Source: Vibrio sinus
GTDB lineage: Bacteria > Pseudomonadota > Gammaproteobacteria > Enterobacterales > Vibrionaceae
Assembly: GCF_023634645.1 (NCBI RefSeq)
Contig: NZ_JAMKMR010000002.1
Coordinates: 1-64,000 of the forward strand
Reading direction: 5' to 3'
DNA length: 64,000 bases
Positions 47,390 to 57,101 of this stretch are shown piece by piece. Positions within the stretch are counted from its first letter, which is position 1. Every line of letters begins with the position of its first letter. Below the pieces are notes generated by a model that was not told the DNA's origin, searched no databases, and saw only the letters and a program-made list of their open reading frames with translations. A program made the translations under genes and the position numbers.

Positions 47390-49510
47390 TTAGTTTTTTC
47401 GGCGACGCACACGTAATGCATGTGGCATGACGCGAATTTTTTTCATAATTCCAGCCAAGTGCACCCGATCTTTGGTCGTGATCAACACCGTGATGGTATA
47501 CAGTCGGCCATCTTTTTCTTCGGTCGAGATGCCATGAATGTTAGAGCCGGTGTTGGCAATAACATTGGTCAGCTCTGCCAACGCACCTTGGTGATTCTGC
47601 ATGTCGACTTTGAGTTCTGAAATAAACTCTTGCTCGTAATCATCAGACCACTCGACGGCCATGTACTTGTCTGGCTCTTTCTGATAACCACGAACGTTTG
47701 GACAAGTTTCACGGTGCACCACAAGGCCACGTCCAGGAGAAACGTGAGCGATGATATGATCATCTGGAATCGGGTGGCAGCAATTAGCGAAGGTAAGCAA
47801 GATGCCTTCCGCGCCGCGAATAGGCAGTTTCTTCTTCGGTTTACCATCATTGCTTGATACGTCAGTCAGTTCGTCACTATCACCCAATAAGCGGCGTGCA
47901 ATGACGATACTCATCAGCTCGCCCAAACCTATGGACGCAAGCAAATCTTCTTCGCTGTCGACTTTCAAATCTGCCAATACGTTTTGTACGTTTCCTTCAT
48001 CAATGTCAGATAAAGACAGCTCGCCAAGCGCATGATTGAGAAGACGCCGTCCTAACGTGACAGATTCTTCCCGGCGCATGGTTTTCAGTACTTGACGAAT
48101 TTTTGTACGTGCTCGAGAAGTCACCACATAGTTTAGCCATGCCGCGTTTGGCCTCGCCCCTGGCGCACTGATAATTTCGATGGTTTGACCGTTTTTCAGT
48201 GCTTTACTGAGTGGGTAAGGATTTCTATCGACACGAGCACCAACGCAGGTGTTGCCGACATCGGTGTGAACGGCGTAGGCAAAGTCAACCGCTGTTGCAC
48301 CAACGGGTAGCTCGACAATGCGGCCTTTAGGGGTGAATACGTAGATCTCGTCAGGGAATAAATCTGATTTAACGTGTTCAATGAACTCAAATGAGTTGCC
48401 GGCACTTTGTTGTAGCTCAAGCAGGCTTTGCATCCAGCGCTGGGCTTTAACTTGCGCGGTTGTGCCTGTGCTATCACCGTTGCCTTTGTAAGACCAATGC
48501 GCCGCTACCCCTTTATCCGCCATTTGATCCATGTCTTCGGTTCTGATTTGAACCTCAACAGGCACCCCGTGTGGGCCGACCATTGACGTATGCAAAGACT
48601 GATAGCCGTTTGCCTTGGGGACAGCGATGTAATCTTTCATTCGCCCAGGGCGCGGTTTATACAGGCTGTGCACTTGACCAAGGACGCGGTAGCATGTGTC
48701 GATATCTTCAACCACTACACGAAATGCGTAAATATCCATAATGGTATGAAAACGCTGCTCTTTGGTTTTCATCTTGTTATAGATGGAATAGAGGTTTTTC
48801 TCTCGACCGACGACTCGAGCTTTCAAGCCTACATCTTTCAGGCGACCTTCTATTTCGCTGTGGATGCGCTGAATCATTTCTTTACGGTTGCCGCGAGCGG
48901 CGCGAACCACTTCTTTCAGCACTCGATAACGATTCGGATATAGTGCTTCAAAGCCCAGCTCTTCAAGCTCTACTTTGATGTTGTGGATACCAAGGCGGTG
49001 CGCAAGGGGTGAATAAATTTCCAACGTTTCACGCGCGATGCGACGTTTTTTATCTGGTCTGAGTACACCCAGCGTACGCATATTATGAGTACGGTCTGCC
49101 AGCTTGATTAAAATAACGCGGATGTCTTGCACCATGGCAAGCACCATCTTGCGAAAGTTCTCTGCTTGGGCTTCTTTTCGATCGCGAAACTTAAGCTTAT
49201 CAAGTTTAGATACGCCATCGACCAGCTCAGCGACGGTATTGCCAAATTTGACGACCAACTCTTCTTTGGTGACGTCACAATCTTCAATCACATCATGCAA
49301 TAATGCAGCTTGAAGTGTTTCGATATCTAGACGCATTTCTGCGAGGATGCGAGCGACAGCGACAGGGTGAATGATATAAGGTTCGCCGCTGGTGCGGGTT
49401 TGCCCTTCATGGGCGTCTCTTGCTACCACATAAGATTGACGCAGAGCCTCAATTTGAGGCTCTGCTAAGTATTCTTGGGCAACGTCTTTGAGACTATCAA
49501 ATAGATACAA
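47390..49510 (-). CDS. spoT: Bifunctional (p)ppGpp synthase/hydrolase SpoT
   Basis: Predicted 706-residue alarmone enzyme. The HD hydrolase domain is intact (H48 in YIIHPVAVA, H72-D73 in LLHDVIED, catalytic E76-D77). The synthetase domain (about 230-350) has the RelA/SpoT pattern YDIYAFRV-like (MDIYAFRVVVEDIDTCY) and YQSLHTSMVGP. A TGS domain (about 388-450, VFTPKGRIVELP) and a C-terminal ACT domain (about 630-700) follow. It degrades and can make ppGpp and links fatty-acid, carbon and phosphate stress to growth control. Confidence 0.97.
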   Translation of the reverse strand: MYLFDSLKDVAQEYLAEPQIEALRQSYVVARDAHEGQTRTSGEPYIIHPVAVARILAEMRLDIETLQAALLHDVIEDCDVTKEELVVKFGNTVAELVDGVSKLDKLKFRDRKEAQAENFRKMVLAMVQDIRVILIKLADRTHNMRTLGVLRPDKKRRIARETLEIYSPLAHRLGIHNIKVELEELGFEALYPNRYRVLKEVVRAARGNRKEMIQRIHSEIEGRLKDVGLKARVVGREKNLYSIYNKMKTKEQRFHTIMDIYAFRVVVEDIDTCYRVLGQVHSLYKPRPGRMKDYIAVPKANGYQSLHTSMVGPHGVPVEVQIRTEDMDQMADKGVAAHWSYKGNGDSTGTTAQVKAQRWMQSLLELQQSAGNSFEFIEHVKSDLFPDEIYVFTPKGRIVELPVGATAVDFAYAVHTDVGNTCVGARVDRNPYPLSKALKNGQTIEIISAPGARPNAAWLNYVVTSRARTKIRQVLKTMRREESVTLGRRLLNHALGELSLSDIDEGNVQNVLADLKVDSEEDLLASIGLGELMSIVIARRLLGDSDELTDVSSNDGKPKKKLPIRGAEGILLTFANCCHPIPDDHIIAHVSPGRGLVVHRETCPNVRGYQKEPDKYMAVEWSDDYEQEFISELKVDMQNHQGALAELTNVIANTGSNIHGISTEEKDGRLYTITVLITTKDRVHLAGIMKKIRVMPHALRVRRRKN

Positions 49511-49542
49511 ATTACATACCCGGGAGGTTATCGAACTTGAAA

Positions 49543-49815
49543 TTAACGGTTGTGTACGATGCTACTTACCGCGGCTAGTTCAGCAGCTTCTTGCTCTTGC
49601 TGCTCTTGACGCTCACGCGCATCAAGGACTTCTTTAGTAATTAAACCTTCTTCGATTTCGCGCAATGCGATAACCGTTGCTTTATCATTCTCTTCAGGCA
49701 CCAGGGAATCTTTACCACCAGTTTGCATTTGACGAGCGCGGCGTGCCGCAATGAGAACAAGGTCGAAACGGTTGCCAATTTTTTCAACAGCGTCTTGTAC
49801 AGTTACGCGTGCCAT
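49543..49815 (-). CDS. rpoZ: RNA polymerase omega subunit
   Basis: Predicted 90-residue omega subunit, which assists assembly of the beta' subunit and is needed for one ppGpp-binding site. The conserved opening [20 protein letters not shown] (in pieces) and AARRARQM are present. It sits 32 nt ahead of spoT, as usual. The gap of 116 nt from gmk shows no gene. Confidence 0.96.
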   Translation of the reverse strand: MARVTVQDAVEKIGNRFDLVLIAARRARQMQTGGKDSLVPEENDKATVIALREIEEGLITKEVLDARERQEQQEQEAAELAAVSSIVHNR

Positions 49816-49931
49816 GAGAACTCCAAATTGTTTACTTAATTTTTAAATGACGAGAAAGTATACAGTCTTACTCACATATATTCTATACCCAAAGTGCCAG
49901 AAGATGTAGCTAGCTTGGATATGGTGATGGT

Positions 49932-50555
49932 TTAATCAGACAGTAACGCTTTGAGCATACCGTTATATTTAGCAGCTTGTTTATCTTGCTTCAATCTTTC
50001 TGAGCGGATTATGGCCTTAAAGTCCATTAAAGCCGCATCAAAATCATCGTTCACGATAACATAGTCGTATTCGTCATAGTGCGAAATTTCTGCTTTGGCT
50101 TCTGCCATGCGTTTTGCGATGACGGCTTCACTATCTTGCCCACGAGCGTTGAGTCTGCGCTCTAACTCCCCATTGGATGGTGGTAGTATAAAGACGCTGC
50201 GCGACAAGGGCATTTTCTCGCGTATCTGACGAGCGCCTTGCCAATCAATATCTAGAAAAACATCGATCCCTTTTTCCAAGTTTTCTTCAATCCAAACACG
50301 AGATGTGCCGTAGTAATTGCCAAAAACTTCGGCGTATTCAAGGAACTCATCTTTTTCAATTAGCGCTTCAAACTTTTCTTTAGGCACAAAATGATAATGG
50401 ACACCATCTTGTTCACCAGGTCGCATGCCACGTGTAGTATGAGATACAGACACTTTCATTGCATAAGTTGGGTTCGTCTCTAGCATGGCAGAAATCAGGC
50501 TCGATTTACCTGCGCCGCTAGGGGCTGAAACAATATATAGAGTACCTTTGCCCAT
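49932..50555 (-). CDS. gmk: Guanylate kinase
   Basis: Predicted 207-residue kinase turning GMP into GDP with ATP. P-loop [11 protein letters not shown] near residue 11, the GMP-binding segment (S/Y residues around [20 protein letters not shown]) and the lid [12 protein letters not shown] are visible. The start is ATG at 50555; the frame is open further to 50621 but without a family counterpart. First gene of the spoT-type operon. Confidence 0.96.
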   Translation of the reverse strand: MGKGTLYIVSAPSGAGKSSLISAMLETNPTYAMKVSVSHTTRGMRPGEQDGVHYHFVPKEKFEALIEKDEFLEYAEVFGNYYGTSRVWIEENLEKGIDVFLDIDWQGARQIREKMPLSRSVFILPPSNGELERRLNARGQDSEAVIAKRMAEAKAEISHYDEYDYVIVNDDFDAALMDFKAIIRSERLKQDKQAAKYNGMLKALLSD

Positions 50556-50921
50556 AAGTTTGGTTCCACGCTCGTTGGGGTTATGTTTTTGAGATTGATG
50601 GCTCAGTATTAAAGATAGCACCGACCTTGATTTGAGTGTTAAATCAGGTCAGGAAAATGGAGGCGAAGGGTAGCATATAGCCTGTGGTCGCCTCAAGTGA
50701 AAAGCTGAGTTAATGCATCGAAGTATTCCAGTATTTAGTCACTGTTACGTACTTGCTGGTATCTAAGATAGCTGAACTATAGAGACTGTATTTTCTATAG
50801 TTAGAAGTTTAGGACCGTTTAGAAGTGATGATGGGTTGGTCGATTTTTAAACAAATAATATCAAAACCACGCAGTTTATAGTATAGTAACCGCCGATTTA
50901 GGTTATTGTATTTAATAGAGT
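50556..50921. other. gmk / GT25 intergenic region
   Basis: A 366-nt AT-rich gap between two divergent genes. I see no gene and no strong terminator. Sequences like TATAGTATAGT near 50879 could be a promoter for the glycosyltransferase, but no matching -35 box is clear. Confidence 0.4.
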
Positions 50922-51668
50922 ATGAAAATATTTGTAATTAGTTTAATTGATAGCACGGAGCGTCGCGACTCAATATGTAAACAATTTGTGGATAAAGGAG
51001 CTGAGTTCACTTTTTTCGATGCTGTAGATGGGCGAGCAGATTCACATCATCCACTTTTTGACAAGTACAATTATTTGAAAAGGCTATGGTTTACTTCAGG
51101 GAAGATGCCATCAAAAGGTGAAGTGGGGTGCTATGCTAGCCATTATTTACTGTGGAAAAAGTGTATCGAGCTGAACGAGCCAATTATTATCTTGGAAGAT
51201 GATATTTCACTCTGCCAGTCATTTTCGACATCTATTGATAAAGTGGAGAAGTTTACTTCAAAGTACGGCTTTCTCCGACTAGAGGCAGAAGCGATGCCCA
51301 AGAGGGGGGAGTCACACATTGTCGAGTCAGGCCTCGACTACGATATTCGTTTTATTTCCGATAATACTCGTGGTGCTATTGCTTATTCGATCTCTCCTAT
51401 CGCCGCCCGTAAGTTGGTGCAAAAATCTCAATCGTGGAGTGTGCCAGTGGATACCTACATGGGAGCTTATTATAAGCACGGTGTTCCTTCCTATCTTCTA
51501 TCCCCTTCATTGGCCTATCACCCAGGAAGCTTTAGCACAATTGTGCAAGCAGGGCCGGAAATTAAAACGCCGTTGTACAGAAAGCCGACTCGGGAAATCT
51601 ACACCATCTACAAGCGTTTGGTTCATCGAGTGGCAACGAAAAGATACATTAAAGAAAATATAGTTTAA
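50922..51668 (+). CDS. Glycosyltransferase family 25 (LPS type)
   Basis: Predicted 248-residue cytosolic glycosyltransferase. The family motifs are present: start FVISLIDSTERRDSI, GEVGCYASHYLLWKKC (66-81), and EDDIS (D-x-D-like, 92-96) for the metal and nucleotide sugar. The family adds galactose or similar sugars to LPS or lipooligosaccharide; acceptor unknown. It stands alone, on the opposite strand to its neighbours gmk and yicC, in visibly AT-richer DNA, which suggests a later insertion into a housekeeping stretch. No strong ribosome-binding site precedes the ATG. Confidence 0.85.
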   Translation: MKIFVISLIDSTERRDSICKQFVDKGAEFTFFDAVDGRADSHHPLFDKYNYLKRLWFTSGKMPSKGEVGCYASHYLLWKKCIELNEPIIILEDDISLCQSFSTSIDKVEKFTSKYGFLRLEAEAMPKRGESHIVESGLDYDIRFISDNTRGAIAYSISPIAARKLVQKSQSWSVPVDTYMGAYYKHGVPSYLLSPSLAYHPGSFSTIVQAGPEIKTPLYRKPTREIYTIYKRLVHRVATKRYIKENIV

Positions 51669-51733
51669 CGGTAGAATCTTTAAGTGAATCTGACGCACAG
51701 GGAAACCTGAGAATATGAGAATGCAGTTAATGC

Positions 51734-51766
51734 CAAAAAAGCTCCACCTTGTAGGATTAGGAGCTT
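51734..51766 (-). terminator. Rho-independent terminator of yicC
   Basis: Minus strand AAGCTCC / GGAGCTT with a 14-nt loop and TTTTTGG, about 40 nt after the yicC stop. Confidence 0.78.
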
Positions 51767-51804
51767 GCGGTGACATTTGATTTATACCAAGCTTTGTAAA
51801 AACA

Positions 51805-52671
51805 TTATTCGATATTCTGTATCTGCTCACGCATCTGCTCTATCAAAACTTTGAGCTCAACGCCAGAGGCGGTCACATCGGTGCTGATGGATTTGGATGC
51901 CAGTGTGTTGGACTCGCGGTTAAACTCTTGCATCATGAAATCTAATCGGCGGCCTACCGAGCCACCTTTTTGCAAAATGTTGGTGGTTTCTTTTACGTGA
52001 GAATCCAGGCGGTCGAGCTCTTCTGCCACGTCAGATTTTTGCGCTAGGATGATGAGTTCTTGCTCCACTCTCGAGCTGTCTAGTTCAATTTTTGCTTCTT
52101 CAAACTTGCTGATTAGGCGCTCACGCTGCCAACTGATGATTTCTGGCATTCTCGCGCGCACTTTGACTACTTCTGAGCTGATGGCTTCTAGGCGCTGTTC
52201 AATAAGCGACTTCATGTTGTCACCTTCCCGGCCCCGAGCTTCAATGAACTCGCTGAGCGCTTCATCAAAAGCAGCTAAAAGATCTTGCTTGACTGCGTCC
52301 ATGTCTTGCTCGGGCGTTTCCATGACGCCAGGCCACTGCATGACTTGAAATGGATTAATACGACTTTCTTCACCAGTCAGCTGCATGATTTGGTTTGCAG
52401 CATAAACCACTTGTTTAGCCATGGAGTCGTTAATCGTTAACTCTCCTTGAGCGGCTGGATTGGCTTCGAAACGTAAATTGCATTCAACTTTGCCGCGAGC
52501 AAGGCGTTTTCTAAAACGATCGCGAAGTACAGGCTCTAGGCTTCGCAGTTGTTCAGGCATCCGGAAATAGGTTTCTAGGTAGCGCTGATTTACTGAGCGA
52601 ATTTCCCATACGGCGGAACCCCAGTCATTCTTGACTTCTTTACGTGCGTAGGCCGTCATGCTGTAGATCAT
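51805..52671 (-). CDS. yicC: YicC-family endoribonuclease
   Basis: Predicted 288-residue YicC protein. Family members are endoribonucleases linked to small RNA (RyhB) turnover and stationary-phase survival. N-terminal motif MIYSMTAYARKE and the central EIRSVNQRYLET are conserved; the C-terminal DUF1732 end has REVNTLASKS-like (FNRESNTLASKS). The start is ATG at 52671 with AAGGACAAC in front; a longer frame to 52725 is open but not family-like. Divergent from rph, as often seen. Confidence 0.93.
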   Translation of the reverse strand: MIYSMTAYARKEVKNDWGSAVWEIRSVNQRYLETYFRMPEQLRSLEPVLRDRFRKRLARGKVECNLRFEANPAAQGELTINDSMAKQVVYAANQIMQLTGEESRINPFQVMQWPGVMETPEQDMDAVKQDLLAAFDEALSEFIEARGREGDNMKSLIEQRLEAISSEVVKVRARMPEIISWQRERLISKFEEAKIELDSSRVEQELIILAQKSDVAEELDRLDSHVKETTNILQKGGSVGRRLDFMMQEFNRESNTLASKSISTDVTASGVELKVLIEQMREQIQNIE

Positions 52672-52851
52672 TGAGTTGTCCTTGCTTGCGGAATATAAAA
52701 TGATGAGCGCTATAGTAGCATACATCTGGTCAGAGTTTATCTCTAGATTGGTAGTCTAGGCACTTAGCTGGAATTCCTATATAATGCTGCCCCAATTCTG
52801 TTGATCAACCCAATGGTCGGCAATGTCCACAAAAGCATAAGGAAAGTCTCT

Positions 52852-53571
52852 ATGCGCCCAAATGATCGCGCTGCGGACCAGGTTCGCCCTATTAAGATTA
52901 CTCGCAATTACACAGCCTATGCTGAAGGCTCGGTATTGGTTGAGTTTGGTAATACTAAGGTTCTATGCAACGCCACGGTGGAAGAAAATGTCCCTCGTTG
53001 GTTAAAAGGTCAGGGTAAAGGTTGGGTGACCGCAGAGTATGGCATGTTGCCTCGCGCGACTCACTCACGCACTCGTCGTGAAGCGGCAAGTGGTAAACAA
53101 GGTGGCCGCACGATGGAAATTCAACGTTTGATCGCCAGAAGCCTACGCGCCGTGGTGGATTTGCAGGCGATGGGTGAAATAATGATCACAGTTGATTGTG
53201 ACGTCATTCAAGCCGATGGCGGTACTCGTACAGCGGCTATTTCAGGCGCCAGCGTGGCAATGGCAGATGCATTCGATTACCTTGTAGACAAAGGTAAGTT
53301 AAAGAACAACCCAATGAAGAGTCATGTTGCCGCGGTATCGGTAGGTATCCTTGGTGCGGATATTTTATGTGATTTAGAATACGTGGAAGACTCTTCTGCT
53401 GATACGGACATGAATGTTGTCATGACAGAAGATGGCAAGATGATCGAAATTCAAGGCACAGCAGAAGGCGAACCTTTTAGTCAGGAAGAGCTGCTGTCGT
53501 TATTAGAATCGGCCAAGGTCGGCATTGCGAATATTGTTGAAGCGCAAAAGCTGGCAAGGGCCAGCAAGTAA
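52852..53571 (+). CDS. rph: RNase PH
   Basis: Predicted 239-residue 3'-5' phosphorolytic exoribonuclease that trims tRNA and other RNA 3' ends. It begins [13 protein letters not shown] and keeps the conserved [12 protein letters not shown] and [14 protein letters not shown] motifs. Full length, so the frame is intact. The ATG at 52852 follows AAGGAAAG; the upstream in-frame ATG-type starts at 52801 would be too long. It lies ahead of pyrE with a hairpin between. Confidence 0.96.
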   Translation: MRPNDRAADQVRPIKITRNYTAYAEGSVLVEFGNTKVLCNATVEENVPRWLKGQGKGWVTAEYGMLPRATHSRTRREAASGKQGGRTMEIQRLIARSLRAVVDLQAMGEIMITVDCDVIQADGGTRTAAISGASVAMADAFDYLVDKGKLKNNPMKSHVAAVSVGILGADILCDLEYVEDSSADTDMNVVMTEDGKMIEIQGTAEGEPFSQEELLSLLESAKVGIANIVEAQKLARASK

Positions 53572-53580
53572 ATTGGTTAG

Positions 53581-53609
53581 ATAGCTCCGATATTCGGGGC
53601 TATTTTTTT
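53581..53609 (+). terminator. Attenuator-like terminator between rph and pyrE
   Basis: ATAGCTCCGA-TAT-TCGGGGCTAT is a hairpin with seven following T residues, starting 10 nt after the rph stop. In enteric bacteria the same place holds the UTP-sensing pyrE attenuator coupled to rph translation; the same control is inferred here. Confidence 0.82.
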
Positions 53610-53643
53610 ATTTGGCGAGTAGAGCGAGTATAGAGAGAGGAAC

Positions 53644-54285
53644 ATGAAAGCATATCAACGTGAATTTATTGAGTTTGCACTTGAAAAAGAAGTTTTAAAG
53701 TTTGGTGAGTTTACTTTAAAGTCTGGCCGTAAGAGCCCTTACTTCTTCAATGCTGGATTGTTTAATACCGGTAAAGATCTTGCTCGTCTTGGGCGCTTCT
53801 ACGCAGCGGCACTCATGGAATCTGGTATTAAGTACGATGTGTTATTTGGTCCAGCATATAAGGGGATACCTATTGCTACCACAACAGCCGTCGCACTAGC
53901 GGATCAGCATAATATTGATACACCGTACTGTTTTAATCGTAAAGAAGCGAAAGATCATGGAGAAGGTGGCAACTTGGTTGGGAGCCCGCTTGAAGGTCGT
54001 ATCATGTTGGTTGATGATGTGATCACCGCGGGTACGGCGATCCGTGAGTCGATGGAAATTATCAAAGCTTGCAATGCGGGTTTAGCTGGCGTGTTAGTTG
54101 CTATTGATCGTCAAGAGAAAGGCAAAGGTGAGTTGTCTGCCATTCAGGAAGTCGAACGAGACTTTAGTTGCCCCGTGGTTTCCATTGTTAGCTTAGGTGA
54201 TTTGATTACGTATTTGGAAGAGCAAGGGGATAACCAGCAGCAGCTTGAAGCGGTAAAAGCGTACCGTCAGCAATACGGTGTGTAG
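53644..54285 (+). CDS. pyrE: Orotate phosphoribosyltransferase
   Basis: Predicted 213-residue enzyme of pyrimidine synthesis, converting orotate and PRPP to OMP. The PRPP motif [13 protein letters not shown] and the flexible-loop segment [11 protein letters not shown] are present. Length is typical. AGAGAGGAAC precedes the ATG. A terminator-like hairpin follows, then convergent lpxN. Confidence 0.97.
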   Translation: MKAYQREFIEFALEKEVLKFGEFTLKSGRKSPYFFNAGLFNTGKDLARLGRFYAAALMESGIKYDVLFGPAYKGIPIATTTAVALADQHNIDTPYCFNRKEAKDHGEGGNLVGSPLEGRIMLVDDVITAGTAIRESMEIIKACNAGLAGVLVAIDRQEKGKGELSAIQEVERDFSCPVVSIVSLGDLITYLEEQGDNQQQLEAVKAYRQQYGV

Positions 54286-54293
54286 CCATTCAA

Positions 54294-54319
54294 GTTAAGT
54301 CAGGTTAAGTCAGGTTAAG
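54294..54319 (+). repeat. Short tandem repeat after pyrE
   Basis: GTTAAGTCAG is repeated twice plus a partial third copy, in the non-coding gap behind pyrE. Of slippage type; no function is suggested. Confidence 0.6.
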
Positions 54320-54326
54320 AAAACGC

Positions 54327-54372
54327 CCAACACTTCCTCAATTGAATAAAGCTAAATTGAGGGAGTGTTACG
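54327..54372. terminator. Hairpin between pyrE and lpxN
   Basis: Arms AACACTTCCTCAATT and AATTGAGGGAGTGTT pair with one mismatch around an 11-nt loop, between convergent genes. T tracts on either side are short, so efficiency may be modest. Confidence 0.65.
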
Positions 54373-54387
54373 TTTGAACCGTTGATA

Positions 54388-55380
54388 TTAAACGTCTTCG
54401 TCGTCTAATTGGTCACCGCGGTGAGAGTTGTCATAGATTTCACGACCATCACGCCGCGTTTTGAGTAACGCTAAGTTCCACATGTAGTTTTCTGGATGGG
54501 GAGTAACCAATCGCTCAATCGCATCGTTCATAGCCCTGGCATCGAGCTCTTCATCACCAGTAGGAAAGCCTTCTAGAGCCGGTAATATATGTACTTCGTA
54601 TTTGCTGGTTTTGTCATTATAGGTGGGCAGTACTGGCACGACTTTCGCCTTTGACAGCCTAGCCATTTTACCAAAGCCTTTAAGGGTGGCTTTTTCAGTA
54701 CCAAAGAATGGCACGAACACGGAATTTTGTGGGCCAAAGTCTTCGTCTGGAAGCCAATAACCAATATAACCATCTTTAATCGAGCGGACAAAAGGTTTGA
54801 CGCCAGCGTCCCGAGCAAAGATACGCCCACCATATTGCATTCGCTGCACCTGCATCAGCCAGTCTCCAATTGGGTCACGCTGCGGTTTCATGATGGTGGT
54901 GACTTTATATCCTTTAGCCGCTAGCATCACGGCGGGGTAGTCAACCGCCCAAGCATGGGGTGCTAAAATGATCACATTTTCACCTGCGTCGAGTAGCGGC
55001 AGCAAGTTTTCTTCGCCTATCATCACCCCACGTTGTTGGTTGTGTTTTGTTGAACGCACTAAAAACTCAGAGTAGCCCAGCATGTATTGAGCCGCTTTGA
55101 CGAACGTCTTTTCTAAAATTTCTTGACGCTCTTGTTTGGTTTTGTCAGGAAAGCAATACTTTAGATTGGTTCTGGCACGTCTTACCACTCGGCCATTTTT
55201 TTTCAGGATCAGTTTAGATAGTTGCCCTGCCATGGCGTCACGCAACCTAGCGGGCATAAAGGCCAAAAGTGCGGCAAAAAATATTCCAACCCAAGTCCCC
55301 CAATATTTAGGATGTAAAAAGCTCCACTGGAAAGTAGGGTTGTGTAAGTGTTTGTCTACACTGTTTTTATCCGTGCTCAT
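54388..55380 (-). CDS. lpxN: Lipid A secondary acyltransferase, LpxM/LpxN type
   Basis: Predicted 330-residue inner-membrane acyltransferase of the LpxL/LpxM family, moving an acyl chain from acyl-ACP to lipid A. The catalytic dyad is in PHAWAVDY: H142-x4-D147. An N-terminal membrane segment (about 24-43) precedes it. By gene order (pyrE, this gene, lpxL, slmA) it equates to the V. cholerae protein that adds 3-hydroxylaurate, important for later peptide-resistance modification; that substrate is inferred. The start is ATG at 55380; a TTG three codons earlier is unlikely. Confidence 0.85.
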   Translation of the reverse strand: MSTDKNSVDKHLHNPTFQWSFLHPKYWGTWVGIFFAALLAFMPARLRDAMAGQLSKLILKKNGRVVRRARTNLKYCFPDKTKQERQEILEKTFVKAAQYMLGYSEFLVRSTKHNQQRGVMIGEENLLPLLDAGENVIILAPHAWAVDYPAVMLAAKGYKVTTIMKPQRDPIGDWLMQVQRMQYGGRIFARDAGVKPFVRSIKDGYIGYWLPDEDFGPQNSVFVPFFGTEKATLKGFGKMARLSKAKVVPVLPTYNDKTSKYEVHILPALEGFPTGDEELDARAMNDAIERLVTPHPENYMWNLALLKTRRDGREIYDNSHRGDQLDDEDV

Positions 55381-55426
55381 TAGCAGCAATACCTATTGAT
55401 AAATTCTTATAGATGGTCGGTGACCG

Positions 55427-56374
55427 TTACAGATAGCGAGAGTTTGTTTTCGACTTATCTGGTAGCGACTTATATCGCTTATGTAACCAAAGCCACTGCT
55501 CGGGTGCGCGGAGTATAATCTCTTCAACAAATTTGTTCATGTAGGCTGCTGCCGCTGTTGGGTCTTTTTTCGGGTAATCGGGCTCGATATTCTTGTTGGC
55601 AATGAGTTCGTATTTGCCTTCACTATTTCGAAAACCTGATCCGGGCACAATGGTACATTTGCTTGTGTACGCAAGAATGCTTGTTCCGGTTGTGGTACAG
55701 GTTTCGTCAACCGAAAAAAATGGTACAAACACCGACCTATGGTGTCCATAGTCCTGATCAGGCAGATAAAAGAACAGTTCACCTTGCTTTAACACCTTAA
55801 TCATTCTCTTCATATCGGTGCGATAAATCAGCTTATTGTTATTTCTTGACCGACCGCGATACTGGATAAACTCATAGGCTGGGTTGCTATGTGGGCGATA
55901 TGCACCATAGCCTGGCATGCCCAATACAGCCAAAGAGCGAGCGGTGATCTCGAGGTTTAAGGCATGAACGGCGCAAAAGAGTATCCCTTTGTTTTCGCTT
56001 CTTAAGCGGCGCAGCTCAGCGGTGTCTTTCTCAATAACGCGCCGCTTGAAGCGCCAAGTGGGCCAAAACCAAGCGATGCCTGTCTCAATGAGCGCCATGC
56101 CAGTATTTTTGAGATTCTCTTGGACAAATTGATCCACTTCTCCAGCGGTTTTCTCGGGAAAGGAAAGTTCGACATTTCTTTTAGCGATCGCCACTCTTTT
56201 TTTGCCGAGGATATTCACCAGACCGCCAATTGAGCGACCTAAACGAAGTAACATAGAGTAGGGCAGAATATTGACTAACGCGGCCAACAACCCAAATCCA
56301 AACCACACACCCCAATATTTAGGATGCAGCAGAGAAAGGGAAAAGGCAGGTTTTCCCACGTAATTGTCATTCAT
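55427..56374 (-). CDS. lpxL: Lipid A secondary acyltransferase, LpxL type
   Basis: Predicted 315-residue acyltransferase, paralogous to the next gene downstream (both start with a LLHPKYWG-like segment and share the same layout). Its active-site pair is in AVHALNLEI: H137-x4-E142, the usual Glu form. One N-terminal membrane segment (about 22-40). It should add the first secondary acyl chain to lipid A. The start is 5 nt after the slmA stop, so translation is probably coupled; lpxN follows 46 nt later. Confidence 0.87.
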   Translation of the reverse strand: MNDNYVGKPAFSLSLLHPKYWGVWFGFGLLAALVNILPYSMLLRLGRSIGGLVNILGKKRVAIAKRNVELSFPEKTAGEVDQFVQENLKNTGMALIETGIAWFWPTWRFKRRVIEKDTAELRRLRSENKGILFCAVHALNLEITARSLAVLGMPGYGAYRPHSNPAYEFIQYRGRSRNNNKLIYRTDMKRMIKVLKQGELFFYLPDQDYGHHRSVFVPFFSVDETCTTTGTSILAYTSKCTIVPGSGFRNSEGKYELIANKNIEPDYPKKDPTAAAAYMNKFVEEIILRAPEQWLWLHKRYKSLPDKSKTNSRYL

Positions 56375-56379
56375 AATAA

Positions 56380-56970
56380 TTACAGTATTTGAGCGCTAAG
56401 GAGAGCCCAATATTCTTTAAAATTTTCAGTTGGTTGATACTTAAAATCAGAGCGAACAAAGCGATTCAAACTGCCCTCAACTTGGCCAAGCAATTGGGCC
56501 GCTAAGATAGATTCATCGACAGGAAATGCTTTGCCTTCTCTAATCTTCCGCTCACGTAGGATTTGTCGCAGAGAAGTTTCTATACGCTCATAGAGTTGGT
56601 TAATTCTATCGCGTAATCGCTCATTTTCAAACATCAAAGCGTGTCCGGATAAAATGCGTGTAAGGCCAGGGTTACGTTCTGAAAAAGCCAAGATGAGTTG
56701 AAGAACCAGTTGCAGTCGATTTAAGGTGTCTTTTTCTTCATCTAAAATCAAGTTGATACGTGACATGAGAGATTCTTCGATAAATTCGATCAGGCCTTCG
56801 AACATGCGCGCTTTGCTGGGGAAGTGGCGATACAGTGCGGCCTCAGATACTCCGACTTGCTTGGCAAGCTTTGCTGTTGTTATGCGAGATGCGCCCTCGT
56901 TTGATTCGAGCATCTCCGCTAACGCTTGAAGAATTTCTTCGCGACGATTCGACTTTCTGGTCCCAACCAT
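56380..56970 (-). CDS. slmA: Nucleoid occlusion factor SlmA
   Basis: Predicted 196-residue TetR-type DNA-binding protein that blocks FtsZ ring assembly over the nucleoid. The helix-turn-helix [20 protein letters not shown] (in pieces, residues about 30-50) and the SlmA-specific C-terminal [18 protein letters not shown] are present. Length is typical. It leads slmA-lpxL-lpxN. Confidence 0.95.
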   Translation of the reverse strand: MVGTRKSNRREEILQALAEMLESNEGASRITTAKLAKQVGVSEAALYRHFPSKARMFEGLIEFIEESLMSRINLILDEEKDTLNRLQLVLQLILAFSERNPGLTRILSGHALMFENERLRDRINQLYERIETSLRQILRERKIREGKAFPVDESILAAQLLGQVEGSLNRFVRSDFKYQPTENFKEYWALLSAQIL

Positions 56971-57101
56971 TAATGTACCTTTTATAACCCCAATCTGTTG
57001 AAATACTTGTGTGAACGTAGTGCTAGCTAAAGCTTAATCCCTGTTTGGATAGTTCGGTAGCACTGAATTGTTAATGCTAGACGTAGATGCAAAGTCGATC
57101 G

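Noticed and set aside
49884..49906. TATACCCAAA followed by a stretch like the end of the palindromic repeat (rpoZ-gmk gap).
   Set aside because: Only the first 10 nt match well and no opposite arm is found nearby. It may be a remnant, but chance is equally likely.
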